Positions 33,690 through 45,200 of a DNA stretch of 64,000 bases are shown here, piece by piece. The notes below the pieces were generated by a model. It was not told the DNA's origin. It saw nothing but the letters and a program-made list of their open reading frames with translations, and did no database searches. This stretch comes from Agrostemma githago. Its lineage: Eukaryota > Streptophyta > Magnoliopsida > Caryophyllales > Caryophyllaceae. A program made the translations under genes and the position numbers. The DNA lies in NCBI GenBank assembly GCA_958450325.1, contig OY288261.1, forward strand, positions 16,295,277-16,359,276, in the 5' to 3' direction. Each line of letters starts with the position of its first letter. The stretch's first letter is position 1.

Positions 33690-34175
33690 GGCCTGGCCCT
33701 GATTTATCTGCTGCAATTTGGGGGCCTGCCCCCTGCCTGCCCAGAGGTGGGCAGGGGTACTTAGCACTTTTTACACAAGGTTGGGCTTGCCCCCAGTCCT
33801 TTGTTAATTCGGTACGTGGGGCCTGGCCTGACCCTGGCTTCTGGTCGAAGTCCAGGGGGCCTGCCCCCTGCCTGCCCAGGGGTAGGTCAGGGGGACTTAT
33901 GCGTTTTTTATACAAGGTTGGGGGATGCCCCCAGTCCTTGTTTATTCGGCACGTAAGGCACGGCCTGACCCTGGCTTCTGGTCAAAGTCCAAGGGGCCTG
34001 CCCCCTGCCTGCCCAGGGGTAGGTCAGGGAGACTTATGCGTTTTTTATACAAGGTTGGGGGATGCCCCCAGTCCTTGTTTATTCGGCACGTGGGGCCCGG
34101 CCTGACCCTAGCTTCTGGTCGAAGTCCAAGGAGCCTACCCCCTGCCTGCCCAGGGGTAGGTCATGGGGACTTATG
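33690..34175. repeat. Tandem repeat of about 136 bp, roughly 3.5 copies
   Basis: The word GCCTGCCCCCTGCCTGCCC starts at 33724, 33859 and 33996, with a variant at 34133, giving spacings of 135, 137 and 137. Each unit also carries GGTTGGG...GCCCCCAGTCC and CCTGACCCTGGCTTCTGGTC. It lies between pol and the extra ORFs of element B, in the 3' untranslated region. Confidence 0.93.
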
Positions 34176-34446
34176 TTTTTTTCGTTGGGGGGTCCATTTT
34201 CCTTGGTTTCAGCAACAGGGGGGCCTCCCACTATTGCCCCCTGCTCGTTTGTGTGTGAAAACGCCAGTTTGAATAGACAACGAGTATAAACCTCAGATTT
34301 TTCATTTCTTGTAATAAAAACTTTTAAAATAGATGTGGTCGGAGTCGTCGACATTCTATTCTCACCGTCCTCTACCAATTTTTCTGAAAAGAAAATTACT
34401 TAGCTGCCTAGTGCTAGACATAGTATTTCTTTAAGGTGTCTGCATT
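34176..34446. other. Spacer between tandem repeats and pol of element B
   Basis: Non-coding. Nothing further recognised. Confidence 0.5.
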
Positions 34447-36783
34447 CTAGTGGGCAGCCAACTCCTGGACATCAAGATTAGCAATCCTGTAGGTACCTGG
34501 CCCCATAATCCGGGTCACCTCATATGGGCCTTCCCAGTTGGCGCTCAGTTTTCCATGCTCTCTTGTCTTTCCCACCGCCTGCGTTTTCCTCAAAACCAGG
34601 TCCGCTATTTGGAAACTTCTTTCGTTCACCTTCTTGTTGTATGCCTTCCTCATCCGCTGCTGGTAGGCGGCTATGTTAACGCCGGCCTCTTGCCTTACTT
34701 CACTGACCAAGTCCAAGGCCTCGGTCATTGCTGCTTCATTATCTGCCCTGTTATACTGTTGGGATCGCATGGTAGGGATTCGCACCTCAATGGGCAGCAG
34801 GGCTTCCGCCCCGTAGACCAGGCCAAAGGGTGTTTGTCCTGTGGATTCTTTCCGAGTGGTTCTGATTGACCAAAGTATGCTTGGCAACTCGTCTGCCCAC
34901 CTGCATTTGAGTTCATCCACCATCTTCTTGAGCCCGTTCAGAATTTGTTTGTTGGCAGCCTCGGCCTGCCCATTTGTTTGGGGGTGACAGACAGCAGAGT
35001 AGGCGACCGCTATGCCATGGCCTTCTAGCCAGGGTCTTAGAGTGTCTTTGTCAAACTGTCTTCCGTGATCGAATACTAGCATTTTTGGCAGGCCGAACCT
35101 GATTATAATATTTCTCCAAATCACCTTTCTGACTGTAGGCTCGGTAATGTTTGGGACTGCTTCGGCTTCGACCCACTTGGTGAAATAATCAATCCCCACT
35201 ATCAAGAACTTCCTGCCCCCAGTCGCAACAGTGAAAGGACCCAATATGTCCGTTCCCCAGTGAGCGAAAGGGATGGGAGACAGAATTGGCCTGAGTTCCT
35301 GGGCGGGGGCATGGATCGATGGGGCGAACAGCTGGCACTTTCTGCACCTCCGGGTTAGATCTCTGCCATCGGCCAGCAGGGTTGGCCAATAATAGCCTAC
35401 CCTCAGGGCCTTGTGGGCTAGTGACCTCCCTCCTATGTGGTGGGCGCAAATTCCTGAGTGGATATCATCCATAACATCGGCGGCCTGACCTGCCCCCAGG
35501 CATCTGAGCAGGGTGAGGAGAATGACTTTTTGTACAGCTTTTCTCCAATTAGTATGAACCATGCTGCCTTCGCTGGCATTTTCCTTCTTTGTGCAGGGTT
35601 AGAGGGAAGAGTTCTGTTCTTCTTGAATTGAATGATTGGGGTCATCCAATCTCTAGGCCCTGCCTCCTCAATGACACTGACCAGCTGACAAGGGGTGGTG
35701 GATTTTTCTTGGACCACGTCCACCCAGACTGACCTTCTGATGTCTTGCAGGCTAGAGCTGGCTAGTTTTGACAGGGCATCCGCCCGGTTATTCTGGGACC
35801 GGGGAATTTGTTTGACTTCATAGGACTTCAATCCTGATAATTCTTGCTTCGCCTTTTCCAGGTAGGCGGCCATAGTCTGGTCTCTGGCTTCGTACTCTCC
35901 ATTTATTTGATTGGCAATAAGCTGGGAGTCTGTTGCCAGGATGAGTCTCTCAGCCCCTGCAGCTTTGGCTAGATTAATGTCTGCCAATACGGCCTCGTAC
36001 TCAGCCTCGTTGTTTGATGCAGGGAAGGTGAACCTGAGCTCATGCTCGAAGTCTATTCCTTCAAGGCTGGTCTGCACAATTCCTGCCCCTGCACCGTTGG
36101 CTGTCGAGGATCCATCAGTGTATACCACTCATTCTCCGGCGGGTGGATCATCCTCCTCCGAATGAGAGCACTCGGCCAGAAAATTCGCCAAGGCTTGCGC
36201 CTTGATGGCTGTCCTGGATTGGTATGTTATTCCCAAACCGCTCAATTCTATGGCCCATTTTAACAATCTTCCCGATTTTTCAAACTTTTCCAGCACTTTT
36301 TCCAAGGGTTGGTCAGTTAGTACTACGACAGGGTGGGCGTCAAAGTATGGCATGAGCTTTCTGGCTGCGATGACGACTGCGTAGGCTGCCTTTTCTACCA
36401 CTGGGTAGTTCTTCTCTTCTGCCCCCAGGGCATGACTCACAAAATATATGGATTGTTGGGATCCTGCTTCCTCCTTCAGAATTACCGCGCTAATTGTTGT
36501 GTTTGTCACGGCGATATAAAGGAAAAGCGTCTCCCCTGCCATCGGTCTTGCCAGGGTGGGCAGCCTCTTCAAATGCTCATTTAACTGTTCAAAGGCCTCT
36601 TTTTGCTCGCCTTCCCATTTAAATTGCTTGTTTCCCTTCAACACCTTGAAGAAGGGTGTTAATTTTTCGGCCGACCTAGCGATGAAGCGTACCAGGGCAG
36701 CCATCCTGCCTGTCAGGCGTTGGATATCTCTTATGGTCTTTGGTTTCGGAAGATCCAAGATGGCCTGAACCTTTTCAGGGATG
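34447..36783 (-). pseudogene. pol of element B: RT C-terminus, two RNases H, integrase
   Basis: Read on -: from 36783 the RT thumb/connection (VQAILDLPKPKTIRDIQ), then RNase H (...YFVSHALGAEEKNYPVVEK), then a second, archaeal-type RNase H (VYTDGSSTANGAGAGI, SNNEAEYEA, about 36120-35770) as expected for Tat. Integrase follows, with an HHCC finger (about 35460-35330) and the DDE core (HWGTDILGPF, VFDHGRQF, HPQTNGQAEAANK). Breaks: a TGA between the two RNase H domains near 36128, and a frameshift near 35510. RT upstream is cut off by element C at 36784; the apparent extra N-terminus of the frame is LTR sequence of C. Non-functional copy. Confidence 0.9.
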
Positions 36784-37569
36784 TGTGGACATGACATAGG
36801 TCCACCCCGACGCGGCCACGCACGGGTTTGGGTAGGCGAATGAATCTCCATATGAGAATGGATCGAATTGAAATTTAGGTCTATGTGGAGTCGCCACCGA
36901 ATTTTGTGGTTATTCGGAACCATTCGAGCCCACTCTATGTCGTAGTGGTCCGTATACAAAATACGGCCCATTTCCGATGTCAGAGTTTATTGGGCTCGTC
37001 CCTTTGCATTTGATACCGATACCGACATTATCAGATATCGTGTATTGAATGACTCTCGTGCACCAACGGTTTCGGGCATCCGGAAACCGAGGTTCTGAGT
37101 AAGGGGTGAGGGTACGTGTTGGGAAGCCCACAAAGGACACCCAACCCCGCCCGCACATTAGCGGCCTCTAGAATTCGAATGACTTACAATACGCGCGTTA
37201 GTAAAACGGGAAAATGATATGCAAAGATTTATTTTCCCTAAACATGTGAATGGAATTGAAACGGGTTTCTAAGTCAATTTAATGCAATTAATTCTACGTC
37301 AAAGTGGAATTTTAGCATGTGGGTTCATTTAGTACAATAAACGAACAATAATTAAATTGACAAAAGAAATAACAAACGCGTTAGTAACGATGTAATAATA
37401 TAACGACTAATAACGGTTTGTGCAAATAATAAATGAGATGAAAAGATGCAAATATGATGACATATGTTTTGAAAAGGTAGTGATACACATGATTGACTAA
37501 ACACGTGTTGACATAAATCACAAATTACTACCGAGTTTTGGAAATAGAAGAATGTACGACTCGTTGCTT

Positions 37570-37810
37570 TGGTCGTGATGAGGCTACTCGGTCGAGTGGT
37601 CGATGGACTCGATCGAGTAGACCTGTAAAAAGCGATTATGTTTTGCGTTATAGACCATACTCGGCCGAGTTATTGACCAACTCGGTCGAGTACATGGCCA
37701 CTCGATCGAGTCACTGTGAGACTCGACCGAGTGGTGGTCGTGACATGCATACTGACTCGATTTTGTGATGTCACTCGATCGAGTGACTAAGGCACTCGGT
37801 TGAGTGGCAT
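37570..37810. repeat. Palindrome array ACTCGRYCGAGT in LTR of C, part 1
   Basis: About eight 12-bp palindromes, ACTCGATCGAGT, ACTCGGTCGAGT, ACTCGACCGAGT and ACTCGGCCGAGT, spaced by about 20-40 bp. Confidence 0.92.
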
Positions 37811-38929
37811 CTGTTCGAAATGTAATTCGCTTGCAATTTTATATTGATTTTCGAAATTGCTTTTGATTTTTGATAATTCGACGGTTTTACCGAATCGGAC
37901 ATAAATATTGCACACTTTATGTTCGACTTGGTTTTTTATAAATCGCGAATTTTGTTGAACCGAATATAAATATTGTTGAATTTATACTCGATTCTAATTT
38001 TGAATACTCGTTGTATCCCATATTCGATTATTTGAATCGATATGGAATATTAGAGTGAAATAGAAAAAAAAGATAAATTGATTTTAGTCGTTTTAAATTA
38101 ATTATCATGATATGAACAAATCACGTTAATTAATTCATATGACTTGATTGTTAGATTCGATATCCAATTATGGAATTGGTATCAAATCCAAAATCGACGC
38201 TTTACTTGAATAAAAAAAACTTGATTCCCTCGACTTCTCCGACATCGAAAAATCCCTAGAGATTGTGATGTCGGATCCGTGTCAACGGGTTTCGACCCTT
38301 ATTAAAATTGATTTGAAAATTGATGGATGCAAGATTAATGATGATGATGACGAGAAATAATAACAAATTGTTGTTTAAGTTAATTTATCTCAATAATCAA
38401 ATAGTCGGGGTATCGGGATAAGCGACCGACGACGCGTGTGCAGTACACTTGTATATGCGGTTTTCCTTATCCCGGTATCCTTATTATTCGACACAAATCG
38501 ATAAATATTTTAATGCTTTGATATTAGTAGTACTATCGATATTATGATGCAACGAACGAAAAAAATAAAAAAACGAAAAAAAAGACGGAGAAAAAGGAGA
38601 CAGACGACGAAGAGAGAAAGGGAAGAAAAGAGAGGGTTTTGACACCCTCAACCTACATGTTCTTGTCTTGGCGCGGACTCGTAACCGTGGCTTTAACACA
38701 AGAGTCTTCGATGTTTATGGAGGTTGAGTTGGGGTGGCTCGGGATTGATTCCTAAAACTAGGTTTAGGGTTTTTGGTAGTGTAGAATTGCTAGGGTTTGA
38801 TTAGGGTTTGATTAGGGTTTGTAAAAAGACGTAGTATGTGTGTGTAGGGTTACTCTAGGGTTTGTAAAGTTGGAAAAAGATGTTGCATGAGGGTTGCTTA
38901 TATAGGCAAGGCTAGGGCACCGGTTTAGG

Positions 38930-39045
38930 GTTACTCGACCGAGTATGGGGCTAACTCGGTCGAGTGGCCCGTGAAGCCTGCCGTCGGGCTTGAAACAAGG
39001 CCACTCGATCGAGTGGGTGGGTCACTCGATCGAGTGGCCCAGTCG
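38930..39045. repeat. Palindrome array ACTCGRYCGAGT in LTR of C, part 2
   Basis: Four further copies of the same palindrome family, on the other side of the TATA-like site. Confidence 0.9.
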
Positions 39046-39422
39046 GGTTGCACGGGTCTATTGTTTTGGACCTTGACTTTGAGTTAGATGGGTTTTGTGT
39101 TTGACTTGGACTTTTGAGGATTGTATGGCTGTTTTGTGTGTCTCGGAAACGACTTTGACCGGGGTTGACCCAATCGCAAAAAGTTGGTTTTATTTCCGGT
39201 GCCGGTTTCGGCCCAAATTAGTCTTGTTTGACTCGGAATGATCCACTGGGCCTGGATTTGAGGTCCGTTTGGTGAGATTTGTACTCCGTAAGTGTGTTAG
39301 CCAACGATTAATGGATTTGAGCCCGTATCCGAGCGCATAGAAACATGTTAGCGTCCGATCAGCATCGGGTGTTTTTTGGAAACTGCCATAGACACCTGGC
39401 GGTCAAAATGCGGGTATCTACA

Positions 39423-39437
39423 GAGCCCCCACTCTGA
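39423..39437 (-). promoter_or_regulatory. Polypurine tract of Tat element C
   Basis: On - AGAGTGGGGGCTC directly precedes the LTR start TGTAGATACCC. Confidence 0.75.
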
Positions 39438-40066
39438 CTGAGACTTGGACAAGGCGAAAGTCAGAGTAGCTACCAAGCCCGTTAAGACCTGGTAGACTTC
39501 CGGTCGGGTCGTTTATAGTCCATTAGACTCGCGTGAAGGGCTCGCCAGCCATAAGGCAGAGATCATACCTGCGCTCCGTGGAGACTTTGGGCTTGTCGCG
39601 TAAGCCCTGGGTGTGCCTGTGTGTTGGCCCATCCCGTGCTATCCCGGAAAATGCTGCTGGGGAGATTTGATGGCTTGCATGTTTTTGCTTGAGTCGTAAC
39701 TGTATAAGTTACATAAAATGCATGCAACACGTAGGTAGTAAAATGACTCGTGCTGGGGAAAATGATTTTGGATTTTTGAAAACTCGAATTTTGAAAATTT
39801 TGTTATTTTGAAAGAATTGACTCCTAAAGAAATTAGGAAAGTTCGGGATAAATATTTCCTCGCTAGTATCGGGACTAGGCTTGTGGGTTAATTCCGTTTT
39901 GGAATTTGGAAACTTTTCCTAGAAGTGAAATGGAAAGATATTTGCAAGGCTAAAGCTATATATAGCCCTCTATGCTCTTGATTTTCTTCATAATTCCATC
40001 ACAAGAAAATCTTTTACTTCCCTTAAGGCAAAAAGAAAGTCTCTTTATCCTTTTAAGAAATCCATC
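39438..40066 (+). promoter_or_regulatory. Upstream region and TATA box of the antisense ORF of C
   Basis: TATATATAG at 39957-39965 lies about 100 bp before the ATG at 40067, followed by a T/C-rich leader. The rest, next to the LTR, is non-coding. Confidence 0.55.
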
Positions 40067-41872
40067 ATGGGAATCGACAGGTTGAGTGCTATGTTGCAGG
40101 CGTGCTCCCGACAATTTAGGGATGCCGATAGGGTGGTCTTGAACCAGACGGGTATAACTCAGCTGTACCCGTTCCGTCAGATGGTGGTTGACCGCTATTT
40201 CCTGGATGCATGCTTGGCTTACTGGGATGACATATATCATGTCTTTGCTTTCCCTCGGGGCGAGGTCTGCCCTTTACCTGAAGAGATTGCTGCGATAGGA
40301 GGGTGGAACCCCATGCTTCGGCCTGCCGTCCCGTATTCGGTCCACGACCGGAGGAGGAAGCTTCGGGAATTTTTAGGGCTTTACCATAATGAGGTATCCC
40401 GAATGACCCAAGATGACAACACAGTCTCCTTGATTGATCTGGCCGAAAAATTTATGAACCCACACGATGTCCGGGTGAGATCAGTCCATAGCCGTAGAGC
40501 TTTTTCTTTTTGCATGCTCCATGTATATGCCTTTGAGGGTCACATGGATTTATTGTCTTGTATGGGTCATATCCGTCTATTAACCGTGGTTGATTTAATG
40601 GAGACGGAGCATAGCCCGGCCTGGCTGATCACGGGTGAAATAATCCAAGGCTTGGACAACCGCAAGAGGGATCAGTCCGTTCGTCTCACTGGAAGCACCC
40701 GTTTGTTGCAAGTATGTCGAATTTTTTTTTTATTCTCTTTTTTTGCTTTTTCGATTTTTTGAATTTTTTCGAGGATTTGGCTACTGCAGTGGGCACTCGA
40801 TCGAGTCACCCTGGCACTCGACCGAGTGCCTTCGTAAAAAGCCTTCTGTTCGCTTCCAGTGACGCCACTCGATCGAGTCACCTGGGCACTCGATCGAGTG
40901 TCGTCTGCTTCGTCTCAAGATCTAATGCTTTTTTTTTTCTTTTTTCAGATTTGGCTTTATGAGAGGCTATCGGTGATAGATCCACCCCTTGATGCTAGCA
41001 ACTATTGTCATAACCAACTGATGACGAGGAGGCGGGCCATCGATTTTTCTCGCCTGATTAGCCAGAAATATTGGGATGAAGTGCTATCAATCCATGGTGG
41101 GCGGCTGATTCGATGGGTTGTGCCATGGTGGCCCATCTACGTTTGGTCAGGTTTGGACCCGAGGGAGAGGACCCGTTACCAAGTCATCTTGTCTTTCAAC
41201 CAAACGGTTCATCTTTACCCGGATCGCATACTAAGGCAGTATGGACGAACTCAACGGATACCAGAAATAGAGGCAATTGTGAGTGACCCTACCCAATTGA
41301 CTGATGTGATGTGCGATACTTGGGCTTAAAGGTGGTACACCCGGCATACTTGGCCCGTTCCCAAATCTCGGCATTCGATCTGGGTTTCGGACTCATATGT
41401 GAAGTGGACCAAAGCAGGTGATGCCAAGGCCCGAGCTGCTTTGAAGGTTGATGAAGCTTTCGACCTGCAGAGAAGGGAGCAAGCTAAAGACAACAGAGAG
41501 TTCTTTGATGAGGGAGACACTCCAGCTACCCTAGTTCGTCTAATGTCCGGACAAAAGAAGAAGGCTAAGACTCAAGCTGAAGGGTCCGGTGCTAAAGGTG
41601 CTCGGGGGAAAGTGGGCCCCCAGACGGACTTGGAAAGGAGACTGGGCCCTAGACTAGCCGTGCAGGACCGACTCGGCCCACGGGATAGGCTACCCGAGCA
41701 TGTGCGGGCCCGACTTGGGCCAAAGACTGTGATTGAAGACCCGTCATCCAAGAAGCGGACTCGTGCTAAGGAGGTTCCCCTGGTGATTAGGGAACGCTCG
41801 TCCCCACCTCGACGACCTCGGGCTCCACGCGACCCGAAGGACAAGGGAAAGGGGAAGATGCCGGGATATTAG
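40067..41872 (+). pseudogene. Antisense extra ORF of Tat element C (two exons, one stop)
   Basis: Encoded opposite to pol in the 3' part of the element. Exon 1 (40067-40711, 215 codons) starts MGIDRLSAMLQACSRQFRD; exon 2 resumes at 40949 with IWLYERLSVIDPPLDA in the same phase. The intron has a GTATGT donor at 40712 and a TTTTTCAG acceptor at 40948. The ...LLQ/IWLYERL junction and the PWWPIYVW motif resemble plant proteins annotated with DUF7745, found in Tat extra ORFs; I am fairly, not fully, sure. The C-terminal 150 residues are Lys/Arg/Pro-rich and basic. One TAA at 41327 interrupts exon 2; the frame is otherwise open to 41872 (about 522 codons). Role unknown. Confidence 0.72.
40712..40948 (+). 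other. Predicted intron of the antisense ORF with palindromes
   Basis: 237 bp, GTATGT...TTTTTCAG, T-rich, and keeping reading phase. It contains four copies (40790-40905) of the ACTCGRYCGAGT palindrome that is otherwise confined to the LTR. Confidence 0.72.
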
Positions 41873-42277
41873 TCTCCTATTTTATTATTTGAATATTATT
41901 ATTATTTTTGTGGTGCGTTTTTTTTTTTTGTGTTTTTGCCGTGTTTGGCGTTTTTTTTTTTTTTTGTGATTCCCGAGTTTATCGAGATATTAATAAAGAC
42001 GTATTATTGAATACCGTTCCCATCTTTTCGTTTATTGCAGTGGTTGTACCCTTTTGAGGGGTTGCCTACGTATCCACAATTAGCGGAATCAAACCAACCG
42101 TAGTTCAGAAATTTGATTTGATTGATTTTTGCAATTTTTGAAATACATCAAGATTATTAATTCGAGATGTGCGACGGTAGAATTATTAATTCTAACTTAT
42201 TGACTTGTCTAAAATTTTGAAAATTTATAAAAAGACAAAGTTTTATAAATTTTTGCAAATGACATTGAGACAAGGGT
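41873..42277. other. Convergent 3' region between antisense ORF and pol of C
   Basis: T-rich, with poly-T runs at 41920-41965. The block at about 42030-42130 is highly conserved with element A. No gene is seen. Confidence 0.55.
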
Positions 42278-45200
42278 TTATGGGTAATAGCGCTTCAGCT
42301 GGTCCAAGTTGGTCGGGTTGATGAACTCGTTACCGTCCAGGTCCGTTAGCATCACCGCTCCCCCTGATAGTATTTTCTTGACTAGGTATGGCCCAGCCAA
42401 TTGGGTTTGAACTTTCCCCTTGGGTCAACCGGTACTAAGGCACGGACCGATTTTAGGACTAAGTCACCTTCTTTGATTTTCCTGGGTCTAACTCTTTTGT
42501 TGAAAGCCCGTTGGATTCTCTTTTGATACACTTGAATATTATTGAGGGCCCGGAACCGCCGTTCGTCCAAAAGAACTAGAGAATTGTATCGGGCTTGGAC
42601 CCAATTTGCTTCGGGCACTTGGCTTTCAAGCAAAATCCTTAGGGATGGTACTTCTAGCTCGACCGGTTAGACTGCTTCCATTCCATATGTCAGGTAATAT
42701 GGAGTTGCTCCGGTTGCGGTGCGAATCGAAGTTCGGTACCCCCATAAGGCAAAAGGTATCATGTCGGGCCAGTCCCGATAATTCTCAGCCATCTTTTTTA
42801 GTATGGTGACAATTGTTTTGTTGGCCGCTTCTACCGCTCCATTTGTTTGGGGTCGGTAAGGTGAAGATGTATGCCTCTGAATTTTGTATTTCGCCAGTAA
42901 TGCGGTAGTTTCAGCTTGGAAATGGGTCCCGTGATCACTGATAAATTCGTGCGGGATCCCGTATCGGCATATGATCTTATTTTGGATGAATTTGGCCACG
43001 TGCTTGGCGTTCAAGACACGGTATGACTCAGCTTCGACCCATTTGGTGAAGTAGTCGATGGCCACCAAGATGAAGCAATGTCCTCCCGTCCCGGAACGAT
43101 GCACTTTCCCAATTATGTCTATACCCCATGTCGAAAATGGCCATGGTGATGTCATGGTATATAAAAGGGAAGAAGGCATATGTTGTACATTACCAAAGAT
43201 CTGACAGTTATGGCAGTGCTTGACGTATAATTGGCAGTCTGTTTCCATGGTGTTCCAGTAATACCCGAGCCTCATGATTTTACGGGATAGCATATGGGCG
43301 TTCATATGCGGACCGTTTTCACCGTCGTGGACCTCGGCCATGACCTTTTCTGCCTGTATTTTATCGATGCATAGGAGGAGAGCCCCCTGTGCCGTCTTTT
43401 TGTATAATTACCCGTTGTCAGTACGAACAAATTGAGTTGCTAATCTTCGCAAGGCCTTTTTGGCCCGATTTTCAGCTCCCGCGGGATATTCTCCCGTTGT
43501 CAGGTAGGTTAGGACGGCTTGATACCAAGGTTCTGGGTCAGTTATCTCGATATCTTGATTGGCATGAATGTAGGCCGGCTCTGACCGCCTTTCGACACAG
43601 ATTGGTATGCTGGTCAGGTGGTCCGGGATGTTCAGTAAGGATGCTAATTTGGAAAGTGCATCTGCAAACTGATTTTCTTCCCGAGGCAGGTAGATATATT
43701 CTACTTTCTGGAACTGTTTCTCTAGAACCCTTACTCGTGCTTGGTAAGCCACGAGATTGGCGTTCCGAGTTTTCCATTTTTGGAGTGCTTGATTGATGAC
43801 CAGTGATGATCGGATGGGCTTCTCGAATAAGTACTTGATCGGATCCATTTTGGATAAAACATGTAACTCGTGGCTAAGCATGTAGTGTCGGAGCTTTATA
43901 GTGGCCCAAACTAATGATAGGCACGTTTTCTCGAGCATTGTGTATTTGCATTCATATTCGAGGAACTTTTTAATAATGTAGTAAATAGCCCGTTCTTCCG
44001 AATTGACTGTCTGGGCCAGCATAGCCCCCATGGCTGTCTCGCTTGTCGTTAGGTATAACGACAAACGCAGACCATGTTGAGGTGACATTAGTACTGGTGA
44101 AGCAGACAGGATCTCCTTGATTTTATCGAAGGCCGCTTGACATTTATCGTTCCATAGCACCTGTTCCCCGATCTTTAGTTTCTTGAAAATGGGCTAGCAT
44201 ACCATGGTTAGTTTTGAAATGAACCGGCTGATGTATTGGAATTTCCCGAGAAACCCCCTTATTTCCTTTTCGGTCTTGAGTGGTTGCATCTCGGTAATGG
44301 CTTTGATTTTAGCTAGGTCGACCTCGATGCCGCGTTGGCTAACGATATGGCCCAGCAATTTGCCCGACGTTACCCCAAAACTGCATTTTTGTGGGTTCAG
44401 TCTCATGTTGTACTTACGTAGCCGGATAAAGAACTTCCTTAGGGCCGAGATATGGCCGCTTCGGTCCTTGGACTTGACGATCATGTCATCCACATAGACC
44501 TCCACTTCCTTGTGCATCATGTCATGGAGCAAAGTAGTGGCGGTCCGTTGATAAGTAGCCCCGGCGTTGATAAGCCCAAACGGCATGACGGTGTAACAGT
44601 AAGTACCCCAAGGTGTAATGAAGGTGGTCTTACTCATGTCTTCTTCCGCCATTTTAATTTGATTGTATCCGGCATACCCGTCCATGAATGATAGAAGGGC
44701 ATGGTCGGCCGTGTTATCCACCAAAATGTCGATGTGTGGTAACGGAAAATCATCTTTTGGGCTAGCTTTGTTTAGGTCTCGGAAGTCCACGCATACCCGC
44801 ACCTTGCCGTCCTTCTTGGGTACTGGCACGATGTTGGCAACCCAGTCTGGATATTCAGACACTTGTATAAAACCCGCTTTGAATTGTTTATCGACCTCTT
44901 CCTTGACTTTAAGAGACCATTCGGGATTCATTCTTCTGAGCTTCTGTTTTACCGGTTTTCACCCATCTTTGATGGGTATTCGGTGTTCTGCTATTTCTCG
45001 ATCTATTCCCGGCATGTCCTTGTAGGACCATGCAAAGACGGCTTTAAATTCTAGGAGGAGGTCTGTGAACTGTTGTCTCTCCTCTGGATCTAGAGATAGG
45101 CCCCAACATAAGCATCTGGGGCTCGAAAGTGGTTCCCACGTTGATGGACTCGGTGTCTTCAATTACCGGATCTCGGGATTCCCTTTGCTCGAGTTGCTCG

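Larger units (their letters stand above)
28900..36783 (-). mobile_element. Tat-lineage element B with extra ORFs and tandem repeats, 5' part displaced
   Basis: Order on -: pol from mid-RT (36783) to integrase end (34447), tandem repeats (34175-33690), two extra ORFs on the opposite strand (33451-31015 and 30467-29881), then LTR-like sequence to about 28900. Element C inserted at 36784, so gag and most of RT of B should lie beyond the window end. The combination of Tat pol, antisense ORFs and 3' tandem repeats resembles Retand from Silene. It is a different family from A and C by pol sequence. Confidence 0.82.
36784..39422 (-). repeat. 3' LTR of Tat element C, 2639 bp
   Basis: On - it begins TGTAGATACCCG and ends ATGTCCACA. 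It is similar to the LTR of A but carries arrays of ACTCGRYCGAGT-type palindromes at 37570-37810 (eight) and 38930-39045 (four). A TATA-like TATATAAG (inverted) lies near 38898-38905. Confidence 0.9.

Noticed and set aside
33590..34105. 171-codon frame on + with repeated segments
   Set aside because: It is the tandem repeat of element B read through; the periodicity is from DNA, not a protein.
36780..36971. Extra N-terminus of the pol frame of element B, as if a fusion protein
   Set aside because: These residues are LTR sequence of element C read by chance in frame across the insertion point. The same peptide appears from the other C LTR at 63015-63230.
37570..37810. CRISPR-like array
   Set aside because: Regularly spaced short palindromes, but repeat units are 12 bp, the spacing is irregular, and the host is a plant with the array inside an LTR.
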